A stretch of 31,961 nucleotides of DNA from UBA6115 sp964346355 (GTDB lineage Bacteria; Bacillota; Clostridia; Christensenellales; Aristaeellaceae): assembly GCA_964346355.1 (NCBI GenBank), contig CAYFUH010000018.1, positions 1 to 31,961 of the forward strand, written 5' to 3'. Positions 1-8,087 of the stretch are shown piece by piece; position 1 is the first letter of the stretch, and each line of letters opens with the position of its first letter. Below the pieces are notes generated by a model that did no database searches, had not been told where the DNA came from, and saw only the letters and a list, made by a program, of their open reading frames with translations. The position numbers were made by a program, and so were the translations under genes.

Positions 1-1
1 G

Positions 2-2407
2 GGCTACCCCAGCGACCAGGGCGCGGTGTGGGTGTGCCTGTGCGGGCGGCCCAACGCGGCCAGCGCCACCAGCTGCGTGCGCTGCGAGCGCGACAAGCAC
101 GAGCAGTTCACCAAGTTTAACAAGGCCGCCATTGAAACCCTTATTTACCGCCGTGACAGCGAGATGGAGGAGAAAGCCCTGGCCGCGCGCCTGGAAGCGG
201 GTCGCATGCAGGAGGAGCGCGAAGCGCGCGAAAAGCGCCGCAAAAAGCGTATCCGCAACAGCCTGCTGGCTGTATTGATTCTGGCCATTCTGGCAGGCGG
301 CGCCTACGCCACCATCACCTACGGCATCCCGGCTTACAATTATTACCAGGCGCAGCAGCTGCTGGTCAGCAAGCAGTACGACCAGGCAAAGGAAAAATTC
401 CTGGCGCTTTCGGACTACCGGGAAAGTGCGGACCTGGCCAAGGAAGCCGACTACCAAAAGGCCGAAAGCTTCCTGCAAAACGGCAATGTGACCGCCATGA
501 AGAGCGCGGAGGACCTATACCTGGCGCTGGCGGATTACAAGGACAGCGCAAAGCGCTATCAGGCCGCCCATTACAGCCGGGCTGAACTGGTGTTAAAAAA
601 CGGGGATTATGAGCAGGCCATCAGCATGTTCAACAGCCTGGGCGATTATTCAGACAGCGCACAGCGGGCGCAGCGCGCGCAGTATGACTGGGCGCGGCAG
701 TTGATGGACGAGTTGAACTACACCCGCGCGCGGGAGATCTTCATGGCGCTGGGCGCGTATGAGGACGCGGCAACATTGGCGGATGACTGCCTCTACCTGC
801 CCGCCCTTGCCCACCTGGACAACAAGGAGTACGCCCTGGCCGAAGCGCTGCTTTTGCAGTTGCCAGAGCGGCAAAGCGCGCAGCTGAAACTGCAGGAGGT
901 GTACTACAACTGGGGCGATATGCTGTTTGTAGCCCAGCAGTTTGAGGACGCCGCGGCCAAGTTCCTGCAGGCTGGCGATTACCTGGATGCCTTCCGCAGG
1001 GCCTCGGAGTGCTTGTATGAGCCGGCCATCCAGCTGTTCACCCAGGGGCAGTATGAGAAGGCCAAGGGCTATTTTGACCAGATCCTGGCCTACCGCGACA
1101 GCCAGATCATGTCCCAGCAGGCCTCCTTCCATATGGGCCGGCAGGCCATCGAGGCAGAACAATGGCAAACCGCCAAGGACCGCTTGAGCGAAGCGCCGGA
1201 CGTGCAGGATGCCCTGCCCCTCTTGCGGGAAGCCAACTACAATTTGGCGCAAGCGGCGCTTTCAGCCGGCCAGTTTGAGCAGGCCGCGGGCTTGTTTGAA
1301 GCGGCGGGCGATGTGAAAGACGCCAAGGAAAAAGCGCAGCAGGCCTGGTTTGACGGCGGCATCGCGATGATGAACCAGCGGGATTACGCCGCCGCTGTGC
1401 AATACTTCAATAAAATACCGGATTATAAGACCGCCGGGGAAGAACTGCTGCGCGCGCGCTACAATATGGCCATTGGCCTGCTTGAAAAAGAGCAGTATAC
1501 GGACGCCATCACGGCTTTTGGTGAGCTGGGCGATTACGAGCAGACCCAGGATTATCTGGACAAGGCGGCCTATCAATTGGCCATTTTAAGCCTGGAAAAC
1601 AAGGAATACGAGGAGGCCGCGGAGCGCTTCATCAAACTGGGCAACTACATGGACGCGCCCAGGCGCTACCAGGAAGCCCAGCACGCCCGCGCGCTTGATG
1701 CCCTCAACGCGGGGGATCTCACTGGCGCGATTGAGTTGCTCTCAGGGATTCGGGAATACAGCAACGCGGAGGAGTTGTACGTGGCGGCTGTGTACCAGCA
1801 GGCTGCGGCTGAGGAAGCGGCCGGCAACCTGGGCCAGGCCGCCCGGCTGTATGCCTTGATTCCGGGGCATCAGGACGCGCAGGCAAAGAGCCAGTCCATC
1901 TACACCGCCTACTATGAAACCGCCTACCAAACGGCAAAGGAAGCGCAAAAGGCCAAGAACTACAAGGCGGTGGTGGAGGCACTCATGGGCCTTGATATGA
2001 CGGGCACCAGCGAGGCCTATGCCGACATCAAGTCCATGTATGAGGACGCGGTCTACCGCTATGCGGATGAACTGTACGCGGACAAAAAGCCCTATGAGGC
2101 GCTCAAATACTACCGCATGATTTTAGACTACAAGGATGTCTCCACCCGGAAGATTACCCGGGTGCCCTACCAGCTCATCGGCAAGTGGGAGTCCACCAAG
2201 GGTGTGATGTTGGAGTTCCGCGATGACGGCACCTGCACTTTTGACGGCAAGGAGATGTACTACTACGCCAGGCAGTACCTGCTGCAGGTAGGCGACAGAG
2301 CGGATGAGATCAACATCAGCTACAATATCGTCTACCAGCGGGAGAACGCGCTGACCATTCAGCACACCAAAACCAAAACCATGTACAAATGCACCCGCGT
2401 TGAGTAG
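2..2407 (+). CDS. Membrane protein: zinc ribbon, TM helix, 37-residue TPR-like repeats (5' partial)
   Basis: The reading frame is open to the left window edge, so the true start probably lies outside; the first in-frame start-like codon is a GTG at 26. Residues below are counted from that GTG. Four cysteines near the N-terminus (CLCG, then CVRC) form a small zinc ribbon, followed by a charged Lys/Arg/Glu stretch, one transmembrane helix at about residues 78-100, and a long alpha-helical repeat region. Twelve successive repeats of exactly 37 residues run from residue 170 to 613, with consensus DY-x-D-A near the start, Y..A in the middle and YxxA...F..LG at the end; looser repeats flank them. 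The last ~80 residues (from about 715) look like a small beta-rich domain (LIGKWES..., FRDDGTCTF). The arrangement suggests a cytoplasmic ribbon and an outside solenoid that binds proteins or wall polymer. The function is unknown. The acyltransferase gene follows immediately. Confidence 0.85.
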   Translation, partial: GYPSDQGAVWVCLCGRPNAASATSCVRCERDKHEQFTKFNKAAIETLIYRRDSEMEEKALAARLEAGRMQEEREAREKRRKKRIRNSLLAVLILAILAGGAYATITYGIPAYNYYQAQQLLVSKQYDQAKEKFLALSDYRESADLAKEADYQKAESFLQNGNVTAMKSAEDLYLALADYKDSAKRYQAAHYSRAELVLKNGDYEQAISMFNSLGDYSDSAQRAQRAQYDWARQLMDELNYTRAREIFMALGAYEDAATLADDCLYLPALAHLDNKEYALAEALLLQLPERQSAQLKLQEVYYNWGDMLFVAQQFEDAAAKFLQAGDYLDAFRRASECLYEPAIQLFTQGQYEKAKGYFDQILAYRDSQIMSQQASFHMGRQAIEAEQWQTAKDRLSEAPDVQDALPLLREANYNLAQAALSAGQFEQAAGLFEAAGDVKDAKEKAQQAWFDGGIAMMNQRDYAAAVQYFNKIPDYKTAGEELLRARYNMAIGLLEKEQYTDAITAFGELGDYEQTQDYLDKAAYQLAILSLENKEYEEAAERFIKLGNYMDAPRRYQEAQHARALDALNAGDLTGAIELLSGIREYSNAEELYVAAVYQQAAAEEAAGNLGQAARLYALIPGHQDAQAKSQSIYTAYYETAYQTAKEAQKAKNYKAVVEALMGLDMTGTSEAYADIKSMYEDAVYRYADELYADKKPYEALKYYRMILDYKDVSTRKITRVPYQLIGKWESTKGVMLEFRDDGTCTFDGKEMYYYARQYLLQVGDRADEINISYNIVYQRENALTIQHTKTKTMYKCTRVE
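533..1864 (+). repeat. Twelve in-register 37-residue (111-bp) coding repeats
   Basis: Protein-level repeats inside the first gene, residues 170-613 counted from the GTG at 26. Each unit starts at a DY-like dipeptide (DYKDSA, DYSDSA, AYEDAA, ERQSAQ, DYLDAF, AYRDSQ, DVQDAL, DVKDAK, DYKTAG, DYEQTQ, NYMDAP, EYSNAE) and the next begins exactly 37 residues later, with no insertion or deletion across twelve units. The DNA of the units has diverged, so this is an old expansion and not a recent tandem duplication. Confidence 0.85.
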
Positions 2408-2418
2408 GGGTGCTTCGA

Positions 2419-3627
2419 ATGCTTGTGCAAGGCATCATCGCGCGGTACAAACAGCGCACAGCGCTCTTTATTGAGGGCAGGATCCCGGCGCTGGATGGGC
2501 TGCGCGCCTTTTTTGTGTTCTCGGTAGTGGCTTTTCACTTGTTTGAGCAAAGCTGGCTGGCCCCGCGCTTTACTGTGCTTGGCCTGCACATCAACCTGGA
2601 CCCTTTTTTGCGCACCGGCTACCTCTGGGTGGACGGGATGCTGCTGCTGTCCGGCTTTTTGTTGTATCTGCCCTATGCCCGAGCCAGGGAGGCGGGGCGG
2701 CCGTTTTTAAGCCGGCCCGGCTTTTACCGCAGGCGCTTGGCGCGCATTGTGCCCACCTACCTGCTGCACCTGGTCATCATCTTTTTGGTCATCGCGCTGC
2801 CGGAGGGGCGCTATTTAACCTGGTGGCACGCCGCGCGCGACTGGCTGGCCCACCTCACCTTCACCCACCCCCTCTTTCCCTTCAGCTCGCGCTTTACGCC
2901 GCTGAACGGGGCGCTGTGGACCATCGGGGTGGAGATGCAGTTTTATTTGCTGTTTCCGCTCTTGGCGCGCGCCTTTGACCGCATGCCCCTGTTTGTCTAC
3001 GCAAGCGGCACAGCGGTTGCCCTGGCCTTTCGGGGATACGCGATGAGCATCCCGCAAACACCCATGTTGATTAACCAGCTGCCCGCCTTTTTGGATGTCT
3101 ACCTGCATGGCATGATCGCGGCGATGGTGTTCGCGCGCTTTGAAAAGCAAAAGGATGACGGCCTGCGCCGCGTGCTGTTTTCTGCCATCACCATGGCTGC
3201 GGTGATGGGCTTGGCGGTTCTTGTGCGGCATCAGGCGGGCATGCGCAGCATTGAAGCCTTGCGCGTGGGGCAAATGAGCGTGCGCTACGCGCAGTCTGTG
3301 CTGTCCGCCCTGCTTTTGCTGGGGGTGTCCCTGGGCCTGGGCGGCATGAGGCTGCTGATGGGCAACAGGATCACGGCCTATCTGGCGGCCATCAGCTACC
3401 AGGTGTACATGTGGCACCAGATGATCGCCGTCCAGTTTAAAAAATGGCGCATCCCGCCCAGTGAGCACCCGCAGCCGCACACGGTGTTTGAGCGGGACTG
3501 GCAAACACTTTATGTGCTGCTGGTATTGCTGGCCACCTTTGTAATCGCGACGGCCATCACCTATTTAATAGAGCGGCCATTGCTGGCGCGCTTCAGCAAA
3601 CCCGGGCAAAGGAAACCGCGGCGATGA
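2419..3627 (+). CDS. Acyltransferase family 3 (OafA/YrhL-like) membrane protein
   Basis: This is a multi-pass membrane protein of the acyltransferase-3 family, which moves acetyl or other acyl groups onto extracytoplasmic sugars such as peptidoglycan, teichoic acid or exopolysaccharide. The N-terminus has the family signature IPALDGLRA followed by a helix with VAFHL, whose His is the expected catalytic residue. RRLARIVPTYLLHL and LWTIGVEMQFYLLFPLL are the other family blocks, and about ten hydrophobic helices follow. There is no fused SGNH domain, so it is the short form (about 400 residues). I chose ATG 2419 over GTG 2410 because AGGGG at 2406-2410 is then correctly spaced; the GTG would overlap that site. 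It starts a few bases after the preceding stop and overlaps hemW by ATGA, so the three genes look co-transcribed. The acceptor is unknown. Confidence 0.85.
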   Translation: MLVQGIIARYKQRTALFIEGRIPALDGLRAFFVFSVVAFHLFEQSWLAPRFTVLGLHINLDPFLRTGYLWVDGMLLLSGFLLYLPYARAREAGRPFLSRPGFYRRRLARIVPTYLLHLVIIFLVIALPEGRYLTWWHAARDWLAHLTFTHPLFPFSSRFTPLNGALWTIGVEMQFYLLFPLLARAFDRMPLFVYASGTAVALAFRGYAMSIPQTPMLINQLPAFLDVYLHGMIAAMVFARFEKQKDDGLRRVLFSAITMAAVMGLAVLVRHQAGMRSIEALRVGQMSVRYAQSVLSALLLLGVSLGLGGMRLLMGNRITAYLAAISYQVYMWHQMIAVQFKKWRIPPSEHPQPHTVFERDWQTLYVLLVLLATFVIATAITYLIERPLLARFSKPGQRKPRR

Positions 3628-4805
3628 TGACCCCGGTTGGCGTCTACATCCACCTGCCCTTTTGTGAGCGCAAGTGCGCTTACTGCGATTTTCCCTCCTT
3701 CCCCGGGCAAAAACAGCACCGCGCGGCCTATACCAAGGCTGTGATGGCGGAAATCAGGGAACGCGCGGCGCGGGTGGGCCGCCTTGGCGTGGACACCATC
3801 TTTTTGGGCGGCGGCACGCCCTCCATGATGGAACAAGGGCAGATCGCGGATATCTTAAACCAGGTCCGGGACAGTTTTGAGGTGCAGACAGATGCCGAAA
3901 TCACCTGTGAGGCCAACCCGGGCAGCATCAGCCCAGACTTCCTGGGTGAACTGCGAAAGTCGGGCGTCAACCGCATCAGCATCGGCGCGCAGTCCGCGCA
4001 TGCAGAGGAATTGCGCCTATTGGAGCGTGTGCATGACTGGGCGCAGGTGATCCAAGCGGTCAGGGCGGCGCGGGACGCCGGGTTTTTAAACATCAACCTG
4101 GACTTAATGAGCGCCCTGCCCCACCAGACCTGGGACAGGATGCGCGCGACGCTGGACGCGGCGCTGGCGCTCTGCCCCAGCCACCTGTCCGTATACAGCC
4201 TGATCATTGAGGAGGGCACGCCCTTTTATGACCGCTATGAAAGCGGGGATTTGTCCCTGCCGGATGAGGAGACGGAGCGCACAATCTACTGGCACACGGT
4301 GCGCTATCTTAAAAAAGCGGGCTTTTCGCAATATGAGCTGAGCAATTTTGCGCGGGACAACCAGGTGTGCCGGCATAACCTGAACACCTGGCGCTACCAT
4401 GACTACCTGGGCTTTGGCGCCTCCGCGGCCGGGCTGTATCTGGGCACGCGGCGCAAAAACCCCAACGATCTGTTTGATTATCTCAAGGGGAAGGCGCCGG
4501 CGCTTGATGTGCTGCGCCCCGCGGACACCCGCTTTGAGCAGCTGATGCTGGCGCTGCGGCTCAACGAGGGATTAAGCCTGGACGCCTTCACCCGCCGCCA
4601 GGGTATATCCGCGCTGGCAGTCTGGCCTGACGCCATCTTAAGGCACATTGAGGGCGGCCTGCTTGAGTTGACGGACGAGCGCCTGCGCTTAACCCGGCTG
4701 GGCTTTGACCTGATGGACAGGGCGCTGCTCGATTTTCTGCCTGAGGAAACTTATACTGATTCCAAACTTTATTGCATCGTCGCGCCGGATCTTTTTCCGC
4801 CCTGA
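3624..4805 (+). CDS. hemW: Radical SAM heme chaperone HemW
   Basis: HemW was long annotated as an oxygen-independent coproporphyrinogen III oxidase but acts as a heme chaperone. The N-terminus YIHLPFCERKCAYCDF carries the CX3CX2C radical SAM cluster motif (Cys14, 18, 21 from the first ATG), preceded by the His typical of the family. FLGGGTPSMM, the RISIGAQS block, HNLNTWRYHDYLGFG and the C-terminal winged-helix-like region ending near RALLDFL all match. The start ATG overlaps the acyltransferase stop (ATGA); a second ATG follows directly. The last ~17 residues (TDSKLYC... to the TGA at 4803) are encoded by a palindromic element that begins at 4754. Without that element and one TTA copy the frame would end in TAA just after LPEET. 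The tail is therefore acquired and probably not needed for function. Confidence 0.93.
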   Translation: MMTPVGVYIHLPFCERKCAYCDFPSFPGQKQHRAAYTKAVMAEIRERAARVGRLGVDTIFLGGGTPSMMEQGQIADILNQVRDSFEVQTDAEITCEANPGSISPDFLGELRKSGVNRISIGAQSAHAEELRLLERVHDWAQVIQAVRAARDAGFLNINLDLMSALPHQTWDRMRATLDAALALCPSHLSVYSLIIEEGTPFYDRYESGDLSLPDEETERTIYWHTVRYLKKAGFSQYELSNFARDNQVCRHNLNTWRYHDYLGFGASAAGLYLGTRRKNPNDLFDYLKGKAPALDVLRPADTRFEQLMLALRLNEGLSLDAFTRRQGISALAVWPDAILRHIEGGLLELTDERLRLTRLGFDLMDRALLDFLPEETYTDSKLYCIVAPDLFPP

Positions 4806-4912
4806 CTGCGTCAGTCGACCTCGACGTAGCTTAGGCTACGCCTTCGGTCTCCTTTCTTGCAGGCCGAAAAAATTTCTCGCCGCTTTGGATGCATTAAAGT
4901 TTTACATCAGTA
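4754..4912. mobile_element. MITE-like palindromic element (~159 bp), non-coding
   Basis: The two halves are an imperfect inverted repeat around a central stem CGTAGC-TTAG-GCTACG (4825-4840). The outer ends match well: TACTGAT...AAACTTTA.TGCATC on the left against the reverse complement on the right (TGCATTAAAGTTTTACATCAGTA, split here as TGCATTAAAGTTTTAC then ATCAGTA). TTA flanks both sides (4751-4753 and 4913-4915), consistent with a target-site duplication; a TA duplication cannot be excluded. A second small stem GACTG-CGT-CAGTC lies at 4804-4816. There is no transposase and no internal reading frame, so it would be mobilised in trans. As RNA it would fold into a long hairpin and may end hemW transcription. 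Confidence 0.6.
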
Positions 4913-4972
4913 TTAATTGCCGCTGTTTGCATGATTTTTGACGCCTGATGCGTTATACTGTTGACAAGCCAT

Positions 4973-4980
4973 AAGGAGGA
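4973..4980 (+). promoter_or_regulatory. Ribosome binding site deciding the SH3b protein start
   Basis: AAGGAGGA lies 7 nt before ATG 4988. It fixes the start there and rules out the in-frame TTG at 4961, which precedes the site. A TATACT hexamer at 4954-4959 could be a -10 box but has no convincing -35. Confidence 0.85.
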
Positions 4981-4987
4981 CGGTTTC

Positions 4988-6145
4988 ATGAAACGATTGA
5001 TCAGCGGGATAATCCTTGCAGCCTTGCTTGTGAGCCTGCTGCCCATGACGGCCCTGGCAGGCACCGGATACGCCATGGTGACCAACACCAATCGCTTGAA
5101 CATCCGCTCTGGCCCGGGGACAGAGCATGCCATCATCGGCAGCATCCCGCGGGGCGAGTGGATTGAAGTATTTGGCAATGACGGCTCCTGGGTCTATGGG
5201 CGCACGGTAAAAACCAACATCACGGGCTATTTCAGCGGCAGCTTTTTGAAAATCGCGGGTACGGGCAGCGGCGGCGTTGGCTCCGTCGTGGTGGTGAACA
5301 ACCCCAACCCCAGCTCCTTTTTAAACCTCAGGCAGTCGCCCTCCTACTCCGCGCCTGTGCTGGCCATTTTCTACAACGGGGCCACCGGCACGGTGCTGGG
5401 GCAAACCAACGGCTGGTACCACGTGGAGATCTCCGGCATGAGGGGCTATTTCCGCCAGGAGTTCTTAAAGCTGTCCGGCGGCATGGGCTCCGTTGGCACC
5501 GCCACGGTGTACAGCAAAAACGGCGGCAGCGTCAACCTGCGCAGCGGCCCCTTTTATGGCAACAATGTGATCGGCTCTGGCGCCGTGGGCACGGTGGTAA
5601 CCGTGTATTTGAAAGGCAGCCAGTTTTGGTACATCGCGATGGCCGGCACCTATGGCTTTATGGATTCTGCCTTCCTAACCGGCGGCTCCGGCGGCGGCTC
5701 GGGCAGCAACCCGCAGCCCAACCCGCCCATTGTGATCCCGGACTCCACCAACGCCATCATCACCAATGTGGGCAAGAACCTCAACCTGCGCGAGCAGCCC
5801 AATACCGGCAGCCGTGTCTTGGGCTCCTACCCCGGCAACACCGCCATCCAGGTGCTCAGCCAGGGCTCGGTCTGGAGCCGTGTGCGCGTGCCGCTGTCCG
5901 GTAAAACCGGCTACATGATGACGCGCTATTTAACCCTCTACGGCCTGCCTGTCACGCCCACCCTGCGGGTCACCCATCCCCAGCGCACCTATGTGAACCT
6001 GCGCACCAAGCCCAGCGCCGCGGGCAGCGTCACCCTTCGCGTGCCCCACGGCAGCACAGTGACCACCTTAATCGCCGGCGGCACCTGGACCCAGGTGAAA
6101 TACAAAAACGTGACCGGGTGGATGATGACATATTTCCTGAAATAA
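4988..6145 (+). CDS. Secreted protein with five bacterial SH3 (SH3b) domains
   Basis: A Sec signal peptide (charged MKR, hydrophobic core, cleavage after MTALA) leads to 385 residues made almost wholly of SH3b domains, which bind peptidoglycan in the wall. Five copies can be counted, each with the LNLR or VNLR hallmark followed by a G and a terminal Y/F-L: RLNIRSGPGT, FLNLRQSPSY, SVNLRSGPFY, NLNLREQPNT and YVNLRTKPSA. A Gly/Ser/Pro-rich linker separates domains three and four. There is no catalytic domain, so it probably acts as a wall-binding adaptor or spacer. The start follows a strong AAGGAGGA site. It lies just downstream of the palindromic element and 22 nt before the NAGPA gene, so it likely heads an operon running to the terminator at 8803. 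Confidence 0.9.
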   Translation: MKRLISGIILAALLVSLLPMTALAGTGYAMVTNTNRLNIRSGPGTEHAIIGSIPRGEWIEVFGNDGSWVYGRTVKTNITGYFSGSFLKIAGTGSGGVGSVVVVNNPNPSSFLNLRQSPSYSAPVLAIFYNGATGTVLGQTNGWYHVEISGMRGYFRQEFLKLSGGMGSVGTATVYSKNGGSVNLRSGPFYGNNVIGSGAVGTVVTVYLKGSQFWYIAMAGTYGFMDSAFLTGGSGGGSGSNPQPNPPIVIPDSTNAIITNVGKNLNLREQPNTGSRVLGSYPGNTAIQVLSQGSVWSRVRVPLSGKTGYMMTRYLTLYGLPVTPTLRVTHPQRTYVNLRTKPSAAGSVTLRVPHGSTVTTLIAGGTWTQVKYKNVTGWMMTYFLK

Positions 6146-6167
6146 AACTACATAGATGAGGCGAAAA

Positions 6168-7100
6168 ATGACAAAACAACTGAATCGACCCGCCAGCCGC
6201 GTCCTGCGGCTTTTTGTGATTGCCCTGCTGATCGCGCTGATGCTGGTGCTTCTGCCGGCCCCTGGCATCCACTCCTACGCGGAGGTCATCACACTGCCCA
6301 TTGATGAAACCGGCGGTGTGCCGCCCTATGACTGGGGCTATGAAGGAGACAGCGGCTACAAAGACCCGTCCATTTCAGTTTCCATGGAGCGCGGGCGCTT
6401 TGAGGGCAGCAACTGGATCGCGGTCAAGATCCAGCTGCAAAACGCCACCCAGCTGCGCACGCTGAAGGCGGGGCCCTATGGCTCTTCCCAGGAAGCGCAG
6501 GGCGCCACCATGGCCAAGCGCGTAAAATCCGTCCTGGCCATTGGCGGTGACTTCTTTGTTTACCACCAGTATGGCTATATTGTGCGCCAGCAGAATTTTT
6601 ACCGCAACAAACTCACCGGCGAGCACGACGTGCTGATCATTGATGACAAAGGCGATTTGCAGGTGATTATCCGCCCCAAGAGTGCTGATATGAAAGCCTT
6701 TGAGCAGGAGAATAAGGAGCGCATCATCAACGCCTTCACCTTTGGCCCCGCGCTGGTCAAAGACGGGCAGATGCTGACGGATATGCCGCTGGGCCGCAGC
6801 GAGCTGGTGCGCGCGCAGCGCATCGCCCTGTGCCAGACCGGGCCGCTCTCCTACCTGGTGGTGTATTCCGAAGGCCCCAATGACCCGGACTCAAGCGGCC
6901 TGACCATCCTGGAGTTTGCCCAGCTGGTCTCCTCCTTCCCGGACGTGATGACCGCCTATAACTTAGACGGCGGCTCTTCCGCCACCATTGTGTTTCAGGA
7001 CCAGAAAATCAACGGGCCCCTGGCCCAGCGCAGCCGCTCCATCGGCGATATCATCTATTTTGCCAGCGCCTATGTGGGCGAGCAGCAGTCCGGGGAGTAA
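6168..7100 (+). CDS. Phosphodiester glycosidase family protein (NAGPA-like), exported
   Basis: The C-terminal two thirds match the NAGPA domain, named after the mammalian enzyme that removes GlcNAc from a phosphodiester; bacterial members are thought to act on sugar-1-phosphodiesters of surface glycans. Visible motifs are AIGGDFF (about residues 119-125), the FTFGPALVKDG block, and the family hallmark AYNLDGGSSATIVF near the C-terminus. A basic N-terminus and a strong hydrophobic segment (about 14-30) give a signal peptide or anchor. I start at ATG 6168, 6 nt after GAGG (6158-6161), and not at ATG 6156, which overlaps that site. A related domain is fused to DUF6273 in the gene ending at 12543. 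Next downstream, 2 nt away, is the Lgt-like gene. The substrate is not known. Confidence 0.85.
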   Translation: MTKQLNRPASRVLRLFVIALLIALMLVLLPAPGIHSYAEVITLPIDETGGVPPYDWGYEGDSGYKDPSISVSMERGRFEGSNWIAVKIQLQNATQLRTLKAGPYGSSQEAQGATMAKRVKSVLAIGGDFFVYHQYGYIVRQQNFYRNKLTGEHDVLIIDDKGDLQVIIRPKSADMKAFEQENKERIINAFTFGPALVKDGQMLTDMPLGRSELVRAQRIALCQTGPLSYLVVYSEGPNDPDSSGLTILEFAQLVSSFPDVMTAYNLDGGSSATIVFQDQKINGPLAQRSRSIGDIIYFASAYVGEQQSGE

Positions 7101-7102
7101 AG

Positions 7103-8068
7103 ATGGGCACAACGCTTTTTACAATCGCCGGTTTCCCGGTGACGGCCTATGCCCTGGGGATGGCGGTATCCCTGGGGGTCTCTGTGCTGGCAGCCTTCTT
7201 TTTCTTTAAAAAAGCGGGGCTTTCGCAAAAGCTTTCCGAGCGCTTTGTGATAGGGGCCATCCTGTTGGGCTTGCTGTTGGCACGGCTTTTTTATGTGCTC
7301 ATCCGCCTGCCCTTCTTTATGACGCGCCCGGACGGCCTGGCCTTCCGCTTCTGGCAGGGCGGCTACACCCTCTGGGGCGCGCTGGCCGGCTTTGTGCTGG
7401 CGGCCGCGATCACAGCGGCTAAAAGCGGCGTCAAACCCGCTGTTATATTGGACGCGGCCGCGCCGGCGGGCCTGTTGATGCTGGCCTTGGGCCGCTTTTG
7501 TGAGGGGCTTTCTGGCCAGGGCTTTGGCGAGGAAGCCATTACGCGTTTGCAGTTTTTCCCGCTCGCTACGCTTAATGAATGGGGCGAGTGGCGCTACGCT
7601 GTCTTCATGCTTGAGGGCGCGGCCGCGCTGGTCTTCCTGGGCATTGTGCTGTCGCGGAAAAACTGGCAGGCAGGCAGCAGGTTTTCTCTGTCGCTTGTTT
7701 TGGTGTGCGCCTTCCAGATCCTGTTTGAAAGCCTGCGCGAGGATGAGTTTTTGCGCTGGGGTTTTGTGCGCGTGGGGCAATTGATGGCGGTTTTGGTGTT
7801 GTTTTACCTGCTGATTCATGCGCTGTTCATCAAAAAGGAAACCGCCTGGCAGGCGCCGCGGCATTTTGCGGTGACCCTCTTTTTGTTCTTCACCATCATC
7901 CTCATCGCGCTGGAATTCGCGCTGGACAAGACCCATTTGCCCACCCTGGTTTTGTATGGCATCATGGTGGCAGCAGTGATCGGCAAACTGATCCTGCTTT
8001 GGAAAGTCGCGGTGATGAAGCACCGCGCCGCAGGTAAACCATCCAGTCAACCTGATGATATGAACTGA
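7103..8068 (+). CDS. Prolipoprotein diacylglyceryl transferase (Lgt)-like membrane protein, atypical
   Basis: Lgt moves diacylglycerol from phosphatidylglycerol to the lipobox cysteine. The family frame is recognisable: LFTIAGFPVTAYALG at the N-terminus, a helix with LLLARLFYVL, the block WQGGYTLWGALAG (residues 84-96), LGRFCEGLSGQGFG (129-142), a YAVFMLE block, and ESLRED (211-216) followed by GQLM. Two things are unusual. Usual Lgt has HGG where this protein has Trp91-Gly-Ala, so the conserved histidine is absent. There is also an extension of about 90 residues with two further hydrophobic helices after the normal C-terminus (321 residues in total). It may be a repurposed paralogue and not the housekeeping Lgt. 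GGGGAG 5 nt before the ATG is the ribosome site. The gene sits inside the envelope operon. Confidence 0.75.
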   Translation: MGTTLFTIAGFPVTAYALGMAVSLGVSVLAAFFFFKKAGLSQKLSERFVIGAILLGLLLARLFYVLIRLPFFMTRPDGLAFRFWQGGYTLWGALAGFVLAAAITAAKSGVKPAVILDAAAPAGLLMLALGRFCEGLSGQGFGEEAITRLQFFPLATLNEWGEWRYAVFMLEGAAALVFLGIVLSRKNWQAGSRFSLSLVLVCAFQILFESLREDEFLRWGFVRVGQLMAVLVLFYLLIHALFIKKETAWQAPRHFAVTLFLFFTIILIALEFALDKTHLPTLVLYGIMVAAVIGKLILLWKVAVMKHRAAGKPSSQPDDMN

Positions 8069-8087
8069 TCAAGAGAGGAGAATGATC

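Noticed and set aside
533..1864. 111-bp periodicity as a CRISPR or recent tandem DNA repeat
   Set aside because: The nucleotide sequences of the units differ throughout; only the protein pattern repeats.
4938..4959. TTGACG and TATACT as a promoter before the SH3b gene
   Set aside because: The spacer is only 10 bp, far too short. TATACT alone is not enough to call a promoter.
4961..4987. TTG start for the SH3b protein, 9 codons upstream
   Set aside because: It precedes the AAGGAGGA site, which is ideally placed for ATG 4988, where a normal signal peptide begins.
7070..8050. Long minus-strand open frame opposite the Lgt-like gene
   Set aside because: Its translation is rich in Gln, His, Arg and Lys with no domain or hydrophobic pattern; it mirrors the codon bias of the real gene.
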